A stretch of DNA of 64,000 nucleotides from contig OZ038530.1 of NCBI GenBank assembly GCA_964036665.1, positions 11,790,001 to 11,854,000 of the forward strand. The letters run 5' to 3'. Position 1 is the stretch's first letter. Each line of letters starts with the position of its first letter. This DNA comes from Gordius sp. MW1. Lineage: Eukaryota > Nematomorpha > Gordioida > Gordea > Gordiidae. A program made the translations under genes and the position numbers. Under the pieces are notes generated by a model. That model worked only from the letters and a program-made list of their open reading frames with translations. It searched no databases and was not told the origin of the DNA. Shown piece after piece: positions 33,240-45,680 of the stretch.

Positions 33240-33445
33240 ACAAAATATCTATGAATGTCTATAAATGTATCTATAAATGTCTATGCATATTTAACGAAAA
33301 TGCTCCTTGAGAGGGGTTTACAGAGACGAAAACGTTAGGGTTAGTGTTTTAGGTCGGGATTTTAGGTTAGGGTTAGAATTAAATGCTTACATTTCAATCG
33401 ACAAATGCATTTTCGTAGACATTCGTAGACATTTATTTGTTTTTT
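33240..33445. repeat. Foldback of AATGTCTAT repeats around a telomere-like core
   Basis: The left arm has AATGTCTATAAATG units and the right arm the complementary CGTAGACATTCGTAGACATT. Between them at 33327-33386 is the same GTTAGGGTTAGTGTTTTAGG motif found at 26637-26690. Confidence 0.5.
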
Positions 33446-33483
33446 GCTTTTTGGTAAATGCAACTGAATCGCCAGGATTGCCT

Positions 33484-33965
33484 CATGGGGGGGGGGGGCG
33501 GTTCCAAAAATTTTTTTAATACTATTAAACAAAAATTTATTAATCTTTTATAAAGTAGTGACGGAGGTAGGACTATCTAATTATGGGGGGGGGGGGGGGG
33601 GGGGGGGTAAATTTTGTGTCAAAGAATTTCGATTAAACAAATTATTGTTGTAACCGGAGATACTCATATATTTAAATTCCCCCCCCATGTCCTCTTATAC
33701 AAAAGTTAAGGATTTCCCCCACTTGTAAATTGGCGTATCTCAGACATACTTATTCGATTCCCCCCCCCTCTTTCTTTATACATTTATTACAAGTTCGTTG
33801 ATTGTGAGATTCTTTTGATCTTACACACGTTATAACATCTGCTGTATTTCCTCTACTGATTTAATATAGTAGCGTAGTACTGAACCCTACTACTTCATAT
33901 GTGGTACTTTTCCTTTCAATTTAATTTCCAGTGCGTGTGTGTTACTTCCCCCCCCCCCCCACGCG
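33484..33965. repeat. Cluster of poly-G/poly-C tracts
   Basis: Runs of 12 or more G near 33487 and over 20 G near 33585-33607, C7-C8 near 33680 and 33763, and a C run near 33947. An isolated G run also lies near 35665. No gene recognised in 33450-34240. Confidence 0.8.
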
Positions 33966-34240
33966 CTTGTACGTGTTTGTTACTTCTATCAACACGCTTC
34001 AGTAAATTTTGTATACGCAGATTATATCGAATTTTTATATTTCGATAGATTATTTTCTTCTGTGATTTTTTTAATAGAATATATATACAGAATGTAAAGT
34101 GAAAAGGGTTAAAAAATTTAGTCTCTTCCTTAATTGGAAGAGGTTTCCCCTGACCGGCCATATCCCAATATCTCCCGATATATCCCCCTATCCTCCACAA
34201 TTTTCCGAGTATATTCCTGATTCTCCATACACTTCTTTAA

Positions 34241-34282
34241 ATCGTGTTCCAGCGGCAATCTATTCAGCCGCCGGAACACGAT
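34241..34282. other. 16-bp stem-loop
   Basis: ATCGTGTTCCAGCGGC, a 10-nt loop, then GCCGCCGGAACACGAT; one mismatch in 16 pairs. It is notably GC-rich in AT-rich DNA and belongs to no repeat family I could identify. Confidence 0.6.
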
Positions 34283-34289
34283 ACTTATT

Positions 34290-36600
34290 ATAATTAAATA
34301 AATTCAATATCTACGATGGGTTTTTGGTGAAAATTGCATTAATAATATCTTCGGAGACGCAAATTACAGAGCTTTTTTTAATTTTTCTGTTTGTGCTAAT
34401 TAGGGTCATTGTTTGGCTTTGGACTAAACATTTGCATGGATCTTTTAAGCTTAAATTTCCCACCAGTACCAATAATTTTCCCGCCCCGGAACCATTTAAA
34501 TGAAATTATAAGCCCAAGTTCACCCCGCTGATTTTTGCAAAGCACAGGTCCAGCCTACACCTCTAAAAAAAATTCTTTCCGCGGCTTTTTAAACATTTTT
34601 TGTCAATACTAAAACAATCATTTATTTATATGTTAAAAATGTTGAATATTAATCATGTTAAATATATCAGTCTCAAACAACACGCCGTTAATTTTTCACT
34701 AGTAGCACCTAAAGCTGCATAAAACCATTTATGTTAATTGAAACTCTATGCAAGGCTAATTTTATATAACTAAATATACCTATTTTTGTTAATTTTTTCT
34801 CCCCTTATTAAAAAATAAAAATTTTGGAATTCACTTATTTAAAATCACAAATCCTATGAATAAATAACAAACAAAAATTAATATGGATTAATTTTATAGT
34901 AAAGTTAAAAAATAAATTTTGAAAAACATCATCAAAAAACACCATTTTTATATTAAAATAAAAGGTTTTACCCTTTTTATTACCATAATGCTCGTCCAAA
35001 CTAAAAGCTTATTCATGCCCGGTTTTGGCGGTGCCAACTGTATTTGCTTTAATAAAGTTAGCTATTTAAAAATAAACTTTAAAAAATGAATTTACTAAAC
35101 CCTAAGGTATATTAATTTTAAGTAGAATTTTCACATCAATTTCTACTGTAGAATTAGCACGCACAATTTCTAAAGAAATTAGATTTTAAAGTATGTTTAA
35201 AAATGAAGCATGCATGAATGAAATGTGCAAAACGCTAAGTAAAATTATCATTTACTTTGAGAGTGCTAATTTTATTTGTATTTTATTATTACACTCTTCC
35301 CTAATCGTAAACCCGCAATTTCTATAAAGGAAGAAATGTAGTTTAAATAACGATGTTAAATACTTAGAAAAATAAAATTATTAATTACTTTTATAACTAA
35401 AAATTGGCTTGTATCAGCATCTTACTCGTTTAATTTAGAGGTTGAGATACTTCTTTAGAGAAATAATTAAGAATTAAATTTCTTCCTATTAAAAAACACG
35501 CACTCGGGACATAAATTTTTTGTATAGCTTAATTAGTAGATTTCATCTAAAATTAAATATCAAATTAATTAAGATAATTTATTATTTCTATATGCGCAAC
35601 ACACACAAGACTCCTATTAATATTTTTTCCGTATAATTTAAAAAAAATCAATTTTTTTGCCAATGGGGGGGGGGGGGGGGGGTTCTAACTCGTTGGAAAA
35701 ATACCAATACCTCACCAATATCATAATATTTTAATATTCTTAGGAACTACAGTGGCATTTTGCTTATTCTATGACAAGGATCATGAGCTTAGCCAGAACA
35801 TAGAATAGGAGACTATTTATAAATCTAGTAATTTCGATATGAGACAAAAATCGTTGTCTAATATGTCAAATCATACTAAACTAAAAATAATATGAATCCC
35901 TATACACTCTATAAATTTTCGGAATTAATTAAAATTACGAGTATAATTCGTGTTTCATAAAAAAATATTTTGATAGCCTTTTTTATAATTTCGAAATCCC
36001 CCCGACCAAATTATTCTAACCGTGTTAAGAGTGGGTAGATCTTTTCTATCTCTCACTATACCAATAGCTCGGATAAGGGTTTATCGTAAAGTTTTAGATT
36101 AAGATCTAATTACAAGACAGCCAAATATATATGATGTACAATTAACCATATTTTTTATATGAAACATTATTGATCTGTTTTTTATTTTTTGCGCTTATTT
36201 GTTCACCGCTCTGTTTTATGTAACATCTCTATGGGTAAAACATTTTCTTCAAATAAATTTCTATTTTAGTTGTGCTGAATATCAAATACCAATATTACAC
36301 GTTAAAAATAGGCGTTCATTCTTAATTTGTCTCTATAGGTTAACTTTATCGAAAATATTATTGTTATTTCTTTATTTAACAAAGATTAATGGAAAGAGTA
36401 TATATGTGATATCGCATAATTTTCCCTCTCCAATTTTCTTAGACTGGCATTGTTAACCCTTATGCTTACAAATTATTTTAGTCATGATTCTAGTTTGGAC
36501 CTGCAAATTGCTTATTTTAACATTGTAAACTTCATATGATTCTAAAGGATTTTATTTCACTTGTTAATTTAATTACCTTTATATGATAAGATTTTACTGG
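34290..36600. other. AT-rich intergenic DNA, no gene recognised
   Basis: Only short uninformative frames. Apart from a G-run near 35665, no repeat or RNA gene was identified. Confidence 0.5.
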
Positions 36601-36609
36601 TATCCGACT

Positions 36610-37530
36610 GGTACAGTCGAAATTGCATAAGTAAGAATTGGATAAATGGTAATATTTTTAGTGATATATAATCGCGATTTTTTGAAAACATTGCATAAAA
36701 TTTACGCTAAATTTATTTTTTAGTGCGAATTGATTAAATGCTTAAAATCGGATGAGAGTTAAGATTATAAATTTTTTTAATTAATTTTAAATTTAGGTGT
36801 TTAAGTGAGAATGAAAAAAAATTTAAATTACTATGATAAGTTAAAAATCATTGAAGAGACCAACATAACAGCTAATCAACTTTAGCCAATTATTACAAAG
36901 TGGGACTAGCAGCCGAATTGCAGACAACTGCTTCTAATAACATATCTCTCAATAAAAAAGACAAAGGAAAAGGAAAAACCGAACATTACTAAAATGGTTC
37001 GCAGAAATCAGTTCAAAAAGATGTTAATGGCACTTTGCTACTTACAAAGGAAAAATATTTATGAAGGTAAATTTGTTAACATATTAATGACTTAAGGATC
37101 AAGTTTTAGACAATTTTTGATATGCAATAAAGCTATTTTTAACAAATTTATATTAAAGTATTTTTAGGCATTCCAGATACTAGTTGGATTCAGTATGAAA
37201 AAACCATCACATAATATGAAAATAATGGACTTGACTTTGAAAAAAAAAGTTTTTTTATTGGACTCTTTATTTTTGATTGAAGTATCTTGGAATGCCTTCT
37301 TTTGCAGAACTATAGAAAATTGTAAAAAAACAGGTTTTAATGTTTTATCTGCAAAATGACAGCAGGATTGATGCTGCAGGTTGTTTGAATGTGTTTACAG
37401 AAGATTCTAGCAGCTCAGATTTTTTAGTTAGCACCTCATTTTCTACAACCAATGATTCACTTAACTATGATGATGATTGTATTACCTATATTGGTGATTA
37501 TACTGATGCTGATATTAATTATATTTAGCG
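36610..37530 (+). mobile_element. Tigger/pogo-like DNA transposon remnant
   Basis: CAGTCGAAATTGCATAAGT at 36616 looks like a Tigger terminal repeat. An ATG at 36811 opens KKNLNYYDKLKIIEETNIT, resembling the CENP-B/Tigger N-terminal helix-turn-helix, then a stop at about 36884. A frame at 37340-37528 is acidic and Ser-rich (DYDDD-type), like the tail of such transposases. The catalytic core is missing and no right terminal repeat was found. Confidence 0.4.
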
Positions 37531-37559
37531 TAAAAGGATTGGAGAACGGTTGTCCAACC

Positions 37560-38115
37560 CCTGTAATAAAAAATTAATAGTTCAATATCAATGTAGCCTG
37601 ATTCAAACTTATAATATTTATATTAAAGGCACAACTTTTTTATAATATATTGTAGGGGCTAAACTAAACTCGCAGAAAATATTGGATAATACATTTATCA
37701 AATTGACAGAAATTAATAATTTTTATTTTAAGGGACATCCTTAATGCCAATTTTATAGTTGTTTTAATGTTTCGGGCAATCCTTTTGTATTTTTATAAAC
37801 TCCATCTTATAAGGAATAGATTGGTTATTTTTTATCCATTACCACTTATCTCATATATTTGAAAAATAGGTCCAATCAATTTGTTCAAAATTAATCTCCT
37901 AGTAAATATATCACCTTAGTACATAAAATAAACTTATTTAAGATGATAGCATTAAAGCTAACCAATTTTTTTTGGTATCAACATTCTATTAGAGCGATTT
38001 ACGCCTCCCATAAATTCATTACAGATCTTATCTTTAAACATTAAATCAAACTTCTTTGAGTCGTGATGTTTATATATCTAATATGCGTGACACTATGGCA
38101 TTTGAAAGCTTCGCT
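37560..38115. other. Unassigned AT-rich DNA
   Basis: Nothing recognised. Confidence 0.4.
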
Positions 38116-38123
38116 ACGATTAT

Positions 38124-38290
38124 CATGGGCGTAGCCAAGGGGGGGGGGGCAGGGAGGGTCGGCTGCCCTCTAGATCCAAAAATTTGTTGAAATTTATTAA
38201 AATTATGACTAAAATTTCAGAAAATGATAATTTTTCTTTTCCCCAAATCATTATTCCCCCCCTCTAATCCTAATGCTGGCTACGCCCATG
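38124..38290 (-). mobile_element. MITE family A copy with 8-bp TSD ACGATTAT
   Basis: CATGGGCGTAGCCAAGG to GGCTACGCCCATG, flanked by ACGATTAT at 38116-38123 and 38291-38298. The interior is inverted relative to the 28001 copy. Confidence 0.9.
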
Positions 38291-38299
38291 ACGATTATC

Positions 38300-39445
38300 G
38301 TATTATAGTGATTTCTCAATGAATCTTCTTTATTTTTTCCATGGATTTTATTTCCATCAATGAGTATTTGAGACAAATTAAACGCATTGTACGGGTAGCT
38401 CTGATATTCATTTCTGAAAGACAATTTCCTAAATTAGCGATTGTAAATAAATTATCAAGTAAATTATAAGGGACAACATCTTAAGGTATTTCAACTGAGT
38501 CAAGACGTGGCCCCTTGGTAGGGTTTTAAGGTAACAAGATAGCGGTTATAATGGTCGAGAACCACACTTAAAAACTAAATATAAAAGGCTTGCATTTTAT
38601 GAACTTCTGTGCAGATTAGTGTCTATAATAAGGGACCATAGATTAATTCATCAAAATATATGATGATTTACAATATTTAAAATTGTTATTAAACTCATCT
38701 TTTAAAATGTCCAGAAAACCTCACACCTTGTTGTCTGTTTGAACTAGTTTAAACAAATCTCAAAATAGATATTTGTTATTTCCTGAAACGGATTTTATAC
38801 CATTGAATGTTATAGTTTTGATGAATTCTAAAGTCACCAAACATTTTGACATTTTTGCAAGACAAATAACCAATAAAATTATGAATTCAAATATGGGTTT
38901 GCTCAGTAATCTTTAAATTTAAAAAATGGTTTTGTTGTTTGGCGCGAAGATATTATGGTATTAATAGAAATAACCATATTATATATTATTTTAAGAAGAA
39001 TATGGACTTGTGTAATTCTATTTTCAATCTTTTTTAACTTTTTTTGCCATAAAAGAGGACATTTTGTTTAGGAAAAATTTTTTTAAGAATCCGCCATTAA
39101 CCATCGAGTTTAGAGAGGAGCCCATTGTGTAATTTTATGAGGCAATTTATATAAAAATATCATATAATAAAAATAAATTAAAAATTGTAAACCTCTATTT
39201 TGGGCTTTAAATTTTAGACATATTTCAAATGATAGGAGATGTTATTTTAAAACTTGTTATCAAAAAATCAAATAAAATTAAAAATATGATTTTATCCATT
39301 CTGGTACAAAATTTGTTGGTATTCTTGACTATTCTAGCCCAAGACCCTATATACCATCAACTTTTCAAATAAAGTGGGGAAAAATCTTTAGAAAATGCAT
39401 AGTTTGAAAATTAAACTAAAAATGTTACACTGACAAGCTCTGTCT
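38300..39445. other. Unassigned AT-rich DNA
   Basis: No gene, RNA or repeat recognised. Confidence 0.4.
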
Positions 39446-39453
39446 GCCTAGTG

Positions 39454-40221
39454 CAGGGGTAGGCAACGCGGCGAGCGCCATGGCGCCCCCGATCGATTTT
39501 TAATCCGCCCTCGCTGGACTAATGTAAATGTATTATATGACCGTATCTAATAACACGCACGTATTTTTTGTTAGTGTGGGATCGTATTTCAAATAGACCA
39601 CGCGTAGACCGTGCATTTAAAACTATTTAAAACTACCAAGTTATCCGAAATAATTCTTTTCTTTCAAACCCCTTCATGGATAAATGTAAAAGAAAAAGAA
39701 CATATTCTTTTAACGATGAATGGGAACATCTATATTGTTTCGTTGATTACAAGGGGAAGTGTATTTGTTTGTTGTGTAATAATAGTGTTGCGATTCCCAA
39801 GAAAAGCAAAATTGAACGACATTTTAAGACCATTCATACAAATTTTGATAGTGACTATCCAATGAACTCTGAAATTAGAAGACAAAAAATTATTTCTTTA
39901 AAATCTTCAAGAACTAAAGCAAAGCTTTTTTGCTAAACCACTGCAACAACATAAAGCAGCAACGATCGCGTCATATAAAATATCGCATTTGCTAGCTAAG
40001 AATAAAAAACCATTTACAGATGGATTATAAGAAATTAGCTGAAAATATGGACACACTGAATTATGTGTATCATTATGTATGACACCAACAAAATAAAGTT
40101 ATAAAAAATCTGTTTTTTTAATGCCTATTTTTTACCTGTTGATTATCTGTAAAATATACGCCCTCAATGATTTTCAAATTTAGTAATGCGCCCTTAAGGA
40201 CAAACAGGTTGCCGACCCCTG
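39454..40221 (+). mobile_element. hAT element fragment with BED-type zinc finger, TSD GCCTAGTG
   Basis: 768 bp, CAGGGGTAGGCAAC to GTTGCCGACCCCTG, flanked by GCCTAGTG at 39446-39453 and 40222-40229. A frame at 39676-39936 encodes WEHLYCFVDYKGKCICLLC, then ERHFKTIH, then SEIRRQKI. This C-x2-C...H-x4-H BED finger is the N-terminus of hAT transposases of the GTF2IRD2/ZBED group. The catalytic domain is missing, so it is an internally deleted copy that cannot move itself. Confidence 0.88.
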
Positions 40222-40583
40222 GCCTAGTGTAACATATAAGTGTAGTCCAACATTAATGCAAATTATAGGCTTACTATCAAAATGTTGGTGTGATTCTACA
40301 GAGTTTAAACATGCAAATAATTTCAATAACTTATGGTTGTATACATAAATATTGAATAAAAGAAGAAGTTAAAATTGCCATTTTAACGATTTTGAACTAG
40401 AATAATTCACGAACTAAGAATGAAGAAGTAATGAAATTTCATCAGATAATTTATCACAATCCAATCTTTCAAATTTAATTTTAAAAATGTTTTTATCTTT
40501 ATCAATTTTTGAGAAAAGTACATCTAAAGTTACTTAATCCACAGGTTATGTCGGGTTAATATACACCTTAAATATAATTGTAG

Positions 40584-40743
40584 CATGGGCGTAATCAGGG
40601 GGAGCCAGGGAGGGTCGGTTGTTCCCCCCCCCCCCCCTAAATCCAAAAATTCTTTACAAATTAAGATAATTATGAGTAAATCATTTTTCTCCTCACTAAA
40701 TCATTATTGCCTCCCTCTAATTTTAATCCTGAATACGCCGATG
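40584..40743 (-). mobile_element. MITE family A copy with 8-bp TSD AATTGTAG
   Basis: CATGGGCGTAATCAGG to TACGCCGATG, flanked by AATTGTAG on both sides (40576-40583 and 40744-40751). Confidence 0.85.
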
Positions 40744-41209
40744 AATTGTAGCCGTGGCTTTTGTGCACAGTATGACGCTAGGAACAACTTACAAGCTTAT
40801 CAAGTCTAGATTTAATAATAATTTTGAAGGTTTATTTAGCTCGACGAGTCTTACAAATTAAAGATTGAGCTTTGCGGTATTTATTAACAATATAATAGGT
40901 TAACTGACATATCGTATGGCCTCCCTTGTAGGCAACTACTACAGAATTAAATACAAACTTTATCCTTGCAATCTAAAATTTAATAGTGATTTAAATAAAA
41001 TCCAAGTTTTAATCACACACTGGAAAATATAGATTTGATTCTTTCGGCGTTGCTTTAAATCATCACCTAGTCTGCTGTAAGTTGAAATAAAATGTAGTTC
41101 AAATGACGAAAAAACCAATTTGTTTTTATATTTGCGGCCTATGAAAATATCTATAAAGTTAGTTATAATTACTTTTTTATTAGTTGTTATCTTAAAATCT
41201 AAACAAGAG

Positions 41210-41279
41210 GGTAGGATATTTTTGAATGCCATTTATACAAATTTGGTAGGATATTTTTGAATGCCATTTATACAAATTT
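41210..41279. repeat. Perfect 35-bp tandem duplication
   Basis: Two identical 35-bp units, GGTAGGATATTTTTGAATGC and following, at 41210-41244 and 41245-41279. Probably a recent slippage event in otherwise unassigned DNA (40750-42650). Confidence 0.8.
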
Positions 41280-42705
41280 GGGAACAAGATAAAAACGATC
41301 AATAAGAGCCGCATATAATTATATAGATAAATTCATAAATCACAAATTTAAAAAATTTAAAAATATGACGAAGAGTCCAAACTATTTCCAAGCCCAATCT
41401 TACGAATGAAAAAAATAGACATTCAATATTTTTGGGCCAGGAGGACCATCATATCCTGTTTCAGTCAGAATCTTGCATTGTTTTTCAACTAGCTGAATCC
41501 TCAAAATATAAAATAGATCTAAACATTTAAGAGAAGAGCAAATATGAAAAGTGATTATGGAATTTGTAGGGAGTGGGGAAAATTCTAAAAAAATTGTGTG
41601 ACCTTAATTGTAATTTATTTTCTCTTGCCTGTCCTCCTCGCCACGTCCATTTATATAAAATTAGCCATGATCCAAAATAAATTTTTTTTCCATTGCTGCA
41701 TCTGTTTAGATTTAGTATCATATTATAGCCTATCTTTTGACAATTTCTAGATTCTTAGCGCTTTTTATGTTACCTCGCTAAAATTAATTATTTAAACTTT
41801 TGTTAGTAGTTTTTGATAGACATCAGAAAAGCTTTTATTGTCGCTTTCAAGAATTTGCTAATATAAATTTTTTACTAACTTAAATATTAGAGAGGTTATA
41901 GGACAGATAGTAATTTATAGAGTTCACTTATATTTTTCCGTTATTGTATTAAAAAAAACACCCTGATCAATGATTATATAAAATAACAATTTTATAATTA
42001 ATTAGATAAATTATCGTAAATTTTATATAATAAATTGCATAAATGAACCTATAGCTTGTCTGGAACATGATTTGGGGTTAATATAGGTTAAATTATCGAT
42101 GAACTTATAATGTAAGATAAGAAATATATACAATGATACCTACATTAAAACAGTTTAGCCTTGGTTTAATGGTTATGCTAGGGATTAAACTGTGTACCCC
42201 GAGGTGATAATTTAGTTAATTAATTCTAATATCTTTTGAAGGATTTGCACAATGTGCTTTCATGTCGAATAAAACACCTAATAGATGCCTTTAGCGCTAA
42301 AATAAAGTTAAAAATTCACTTTTACGTAATGCACACAACATTAATTATGCAAAAGATTAATAATACCCAATTTTCGGTTCACATTCATGTGCATTATGGA
42401 AAGGTTAATGTCAAGGTCTACGTGGTTCATTGCTTAAATGTGAGACATTAAAGCAGATTTAAGCTTGATTAGATCAAATCAAAATATTAATTTTTATTTT
42501 TATTGCTTAAGGTCATCTCCCAAAAACGACCCTCAAATTTACTTTGCATTAGAATTATAAATTTTGCATCCGGCCTTGACTCCCTCTATAAAAAAACTTG
42601 ACATTGAAATAACAATCAATGTTGGTAGTAGAAACTACCTAACCCGAATTGGGTATATATAGGAGCGAATTTTTGGAAAAGTATACATAGGGTTTCTTGA
42701 GTGCT

Positions 42706-42743
42706 TATAAAATTCTAATTCCAAAACCATTTTACATCAGTTT
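42706..42743 (+). promoter_or_regulatory. TATA plus TCAGT initiator core promoter
   Basis: TATAAAA at 42706-42712 and TCAGT at 42737-42741; the initiator A at 42739 is 33 bp from the first T of the TATA box, the standard arthropod spacing. It predicts a 35-nt 5' UTR before the ATG at 42774. Confidence 0.75.
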
Positions 42744-42773
42744 ACCACTTGTTTCCCACTATCACAGCTCAAT

Positions 42774-43953
42774 ATGCTACCCTCGACAGGACCTATCCTT
42801 GGGTTGAGTTTTCTAGTAAGTTTTAATACATTTGTTATAACATGATTTTCATATTTTTTCGTGATTTTTAGGTATCTTAATTTTTAAAAATTAAGGCAAG
42901 TATTGAGTAAAAGGATAGTTTTATAACCGAAATTTACATTTAGAGCTAACATGCTAACTAATGACCGATGCGAAATTGACTTGTATTCCAGGTATTATTT
43001 AAACAAGCGCCAAATTGAAAATCATTATTTTCTTTAATTTAACAAGTATATTATATACGTAACATATATTAATTAAACATTTTGCCCCTCTTATGATTAC
43101 CCATTGCCCCCCCCCCTAATTCAAATTCAGAGTAGGCACATGATTTATTATAATTATTTGGTGGTTAAATTAACCTTTCACAAAAGAATTTAAAAGTTGA
43201 ACCTTGAAAACCCTATAATTTTTTAACACAAATAACATAAGCCCTTCTAATCGTTTATAGGCTGCGACGATAATTAACCTGGCTTATGGTGGTGGTTTGG
43301 GGCCGATCGGAGGTGGAGGTAGTGCTTTAGGGCCTCCCCCACCCGCATGGGGCTCTGGAGGTGGAGGTAGATGGGATAGCGGCGCTGGTATTGACGGTGA
43401 TGATGGATTTGCTCCTCAACAACCCAAAATAAAAAGCAGTGGGCCCCTACAACAACAACCGAGAGGGCCCATACGCCAAGCCATCCGACAAAGATTCCAA
43501 AGTGCACCACCCGAGCAACAGCAACAAATACGTCAAAGAGTCCAGGGCGCAGTTCAACGATTCCAAAGTTTACCACCCCAACGGCAGGAGCGAATTCGAG
43601 AGAGGGTCCAAAATGTACGTCAACGAGTTCAAAGCGCATCACCTGAAAGAAGGCAAGAGGTAAGACAACGCGTACAGCAAAGAGTTCAACAAGCAAGAGG
43701 CGGTGCTGCACCCATGATGCCACCCATGTCACATGATCAAGCCGTTAAAATGACCCTGCAAGCGTTATTCGATGGGAATATGCCTGCCGATATCAAGAAT
43801 AGAGTGTCGCAATTTTGCCTCAACATGAGGAGTGAAGGAGCCTTCGCTGGTCAATCTAGGATTTCTTGGAGAGATTGTTGTCAGCAATTCGTTAGGGATC
43901 AAGGCAATATGGACCTCGCCATGAACGTTTTCATGGCCACCGGTGGAGACTAA
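42774..43953 (+). CDS. Unrecognised secreted Gln/Arg-repeat protein, two exons
   Basis: Exon 1 42774-42815 (14 codons) and exon 2 43261-43953, joined in phase 0 (CTA/gtaagt ... ttatag/GCT); 244 residues. The N-terminus MLPSTGPILGLSFLAATI is a signal peptide with the intron inside it; cleavage is likely near NLAYG. Then a Gly/Pro-rich region with GGGGS and PPPPAWGSGGGG (about 24-52), an acidic DGDD, and three imperfect 22-residue repeats (about 87-155) of type RQRVQ-x3-QR-x-QS-x2-P-x2-RQ-x2-(I/V), predicted helical and very basic. The C-terminal 75 residues (about 170-244) include FCLNM and DCCQQF, three cysteines. I know no family like it. Exon 2 is much more GC-rich than its flanks. A structural or glandular secretion is a guess. 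Confidence 0.85.
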
Positions 43954-44339
43954 ATGCCTTAAACACTAAACACGATGCTTTGATATAATTATCTATCTTC
44001 ATCTTCTCTTCTCCTTTAATCCTCTCCTACTCACTGTGTTCTACTTTGTGTTTTCTTATTTAAACCAAAAGTTTTATTTCACTTGTTATTTTACCTCTCT
44101 TCAATAATTATTTTAGTGCAAAATTTTTATTTTTTTATTTAAACTGTATTCCGTTATATGCACACACTTTCTTCCTTCCTATTTTGCACCTTATTTATTT
44201 TATGTTTTGCGGTAAGGGTCACGTTGCATTTACGTTCGGATATTGAATTAATATTTGTATGCTTATGTAAAGCATTTTTTATCGTTGAAAGTTTATAATA
44301 ACATTTGCTGATTCCATGATTGATCAAATGTTGTACAAA

Positions 44340-44345
44340 AATAAA
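44340..44345 (+). promoter_or_regulatory. Polyadenylation signal AATAAA of the secreted-protein gene
   Basis: First AATAAA downstream of the stop at 43951-43953, giving a 3' UTR of about 400 nt. Confidence 0.55.
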
Positions 44346-44769
44346 ATTTGATTAGCCAGAGGTATAACTTTACAGTATAGAGTGATCTAATTTCAACTAT
44401 TTTTATAAAATATTTTTTACGCAACTTAATTAAATAAATTATAAAGATTGGTTCTACAAATCTTACTGTTTAACTATTTAATAATAGTAAAAATTATGTT
44501 TAAAACTATTTATTTAGGAAAAAATTTTTATGCCCCAACCAACCCCAATTTAATAATAAAAGTAACATCGTAAATTCAATGGGGTATGAATGGAAAGTCA
44601 GGGTAACAAATACAGTATTTTTAAAGCCAATAAAAAGATTAAGATCGTGTTACTAGCTTTAGGTTTAAACTATTATGTAAGGATTTGTTTTTAACACATT
44701 AACCCATTTGAAACTTTCCAAAAACTTCCATGGTTTAACATAAATGCTTAGAATATTGTTAAAAATCGG

Positions 44770-45680
44770 TATAGTTAGAGCTCTGCACGAGCCGCACGAA
44801 GTCCTACCGGGCACAAACCCAGCCGGGAGATTTTTGAGCCGTTTCTTTAAAATTTTGGGCACTCGGGTCAGGCCTGAGGGGACAGCCAGACCCGAGACCC
44901 GAGCCCGGCCTGAATTAAAAATAAGCCAACTAAGCATTTATAAATCATGATTTAAACATAGAGTAAATAGACTGTTCATTCCCTTAAACTACCATAATTA
45001 TGGTTGTTCGGTAACCACCATAAGAATGTGTTGAATCGAATTTGATATACCTATCTCGCTTAGAATGTGGCTAGAAAATTAATTATGACATACCGGTGAT
45101 TTCTAATAAGAGCGAAAACCTTATATCATTTTCCATATGCTAAAAAATTAGGGACATAATATTTAAATAGTCTCTAATTTAAATTGCCTCTAGATGGCGC
45201 TAATTAGATTTATATATAAGTTTATTGCGGCACTCTGAAATAAAGATATTATTAACTCCTATTAACAAATAGCAATTTATCCATATTAAAATTTTAAAAT
45301 AAAATAATAATATGTTTCAAAAGCTTCTATTATGCATAATTTCTTTTTGTAATGTTATTTTTAAGTTTTTGGTTTGCTTGTTTGATAAATTGTGGTAACT
45401 ATATAGCCCCCATTTTTAGATCTCGGCCCGATTCAATCTTTTAACTTCATTGCCTGCCCGGGCCCGCCCGAACCCATCTATGTGTATACCCTTGACCTCC
45501 CAAATCGTTAAAGCTGCCCCAATTGCCCGGCACGAAATATTAAATTTGCCCGTTAGTTCCGAATATGCGATCCCAAACAGAGGTCTTTGTTTAAATTTTT
45601 CTGTCCGAACCCGGCCCGGTCCAAATTTTTAACTTTATCGCCCGTAAATCCTTCTAATTAGAGCTGCCCGGCCAGATTAT
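44770..45680. repeat. CCCGAGCCCG-type GC-rich repeat fragments
   Basis: Two GC-rich islands, 44776-44930 (starting TAGAGCTCTGCACG, with GACCCGAGACCCGAGCCCGG) and 45420-45680 (GCCCGGGCCCGCCCG). They resemble the hAT-type MITE at 50110-50753 but lack a clean inverted end. AT-rich unassigned DNA lies between. Confidence 0.5.

Noticed and set aside
43274-43732. 152-codon antisense frame over the secreted-protein exon
   Set aside because: Shadow of the Gln/Arg-rich coding strand; no start context, splice logic or family.
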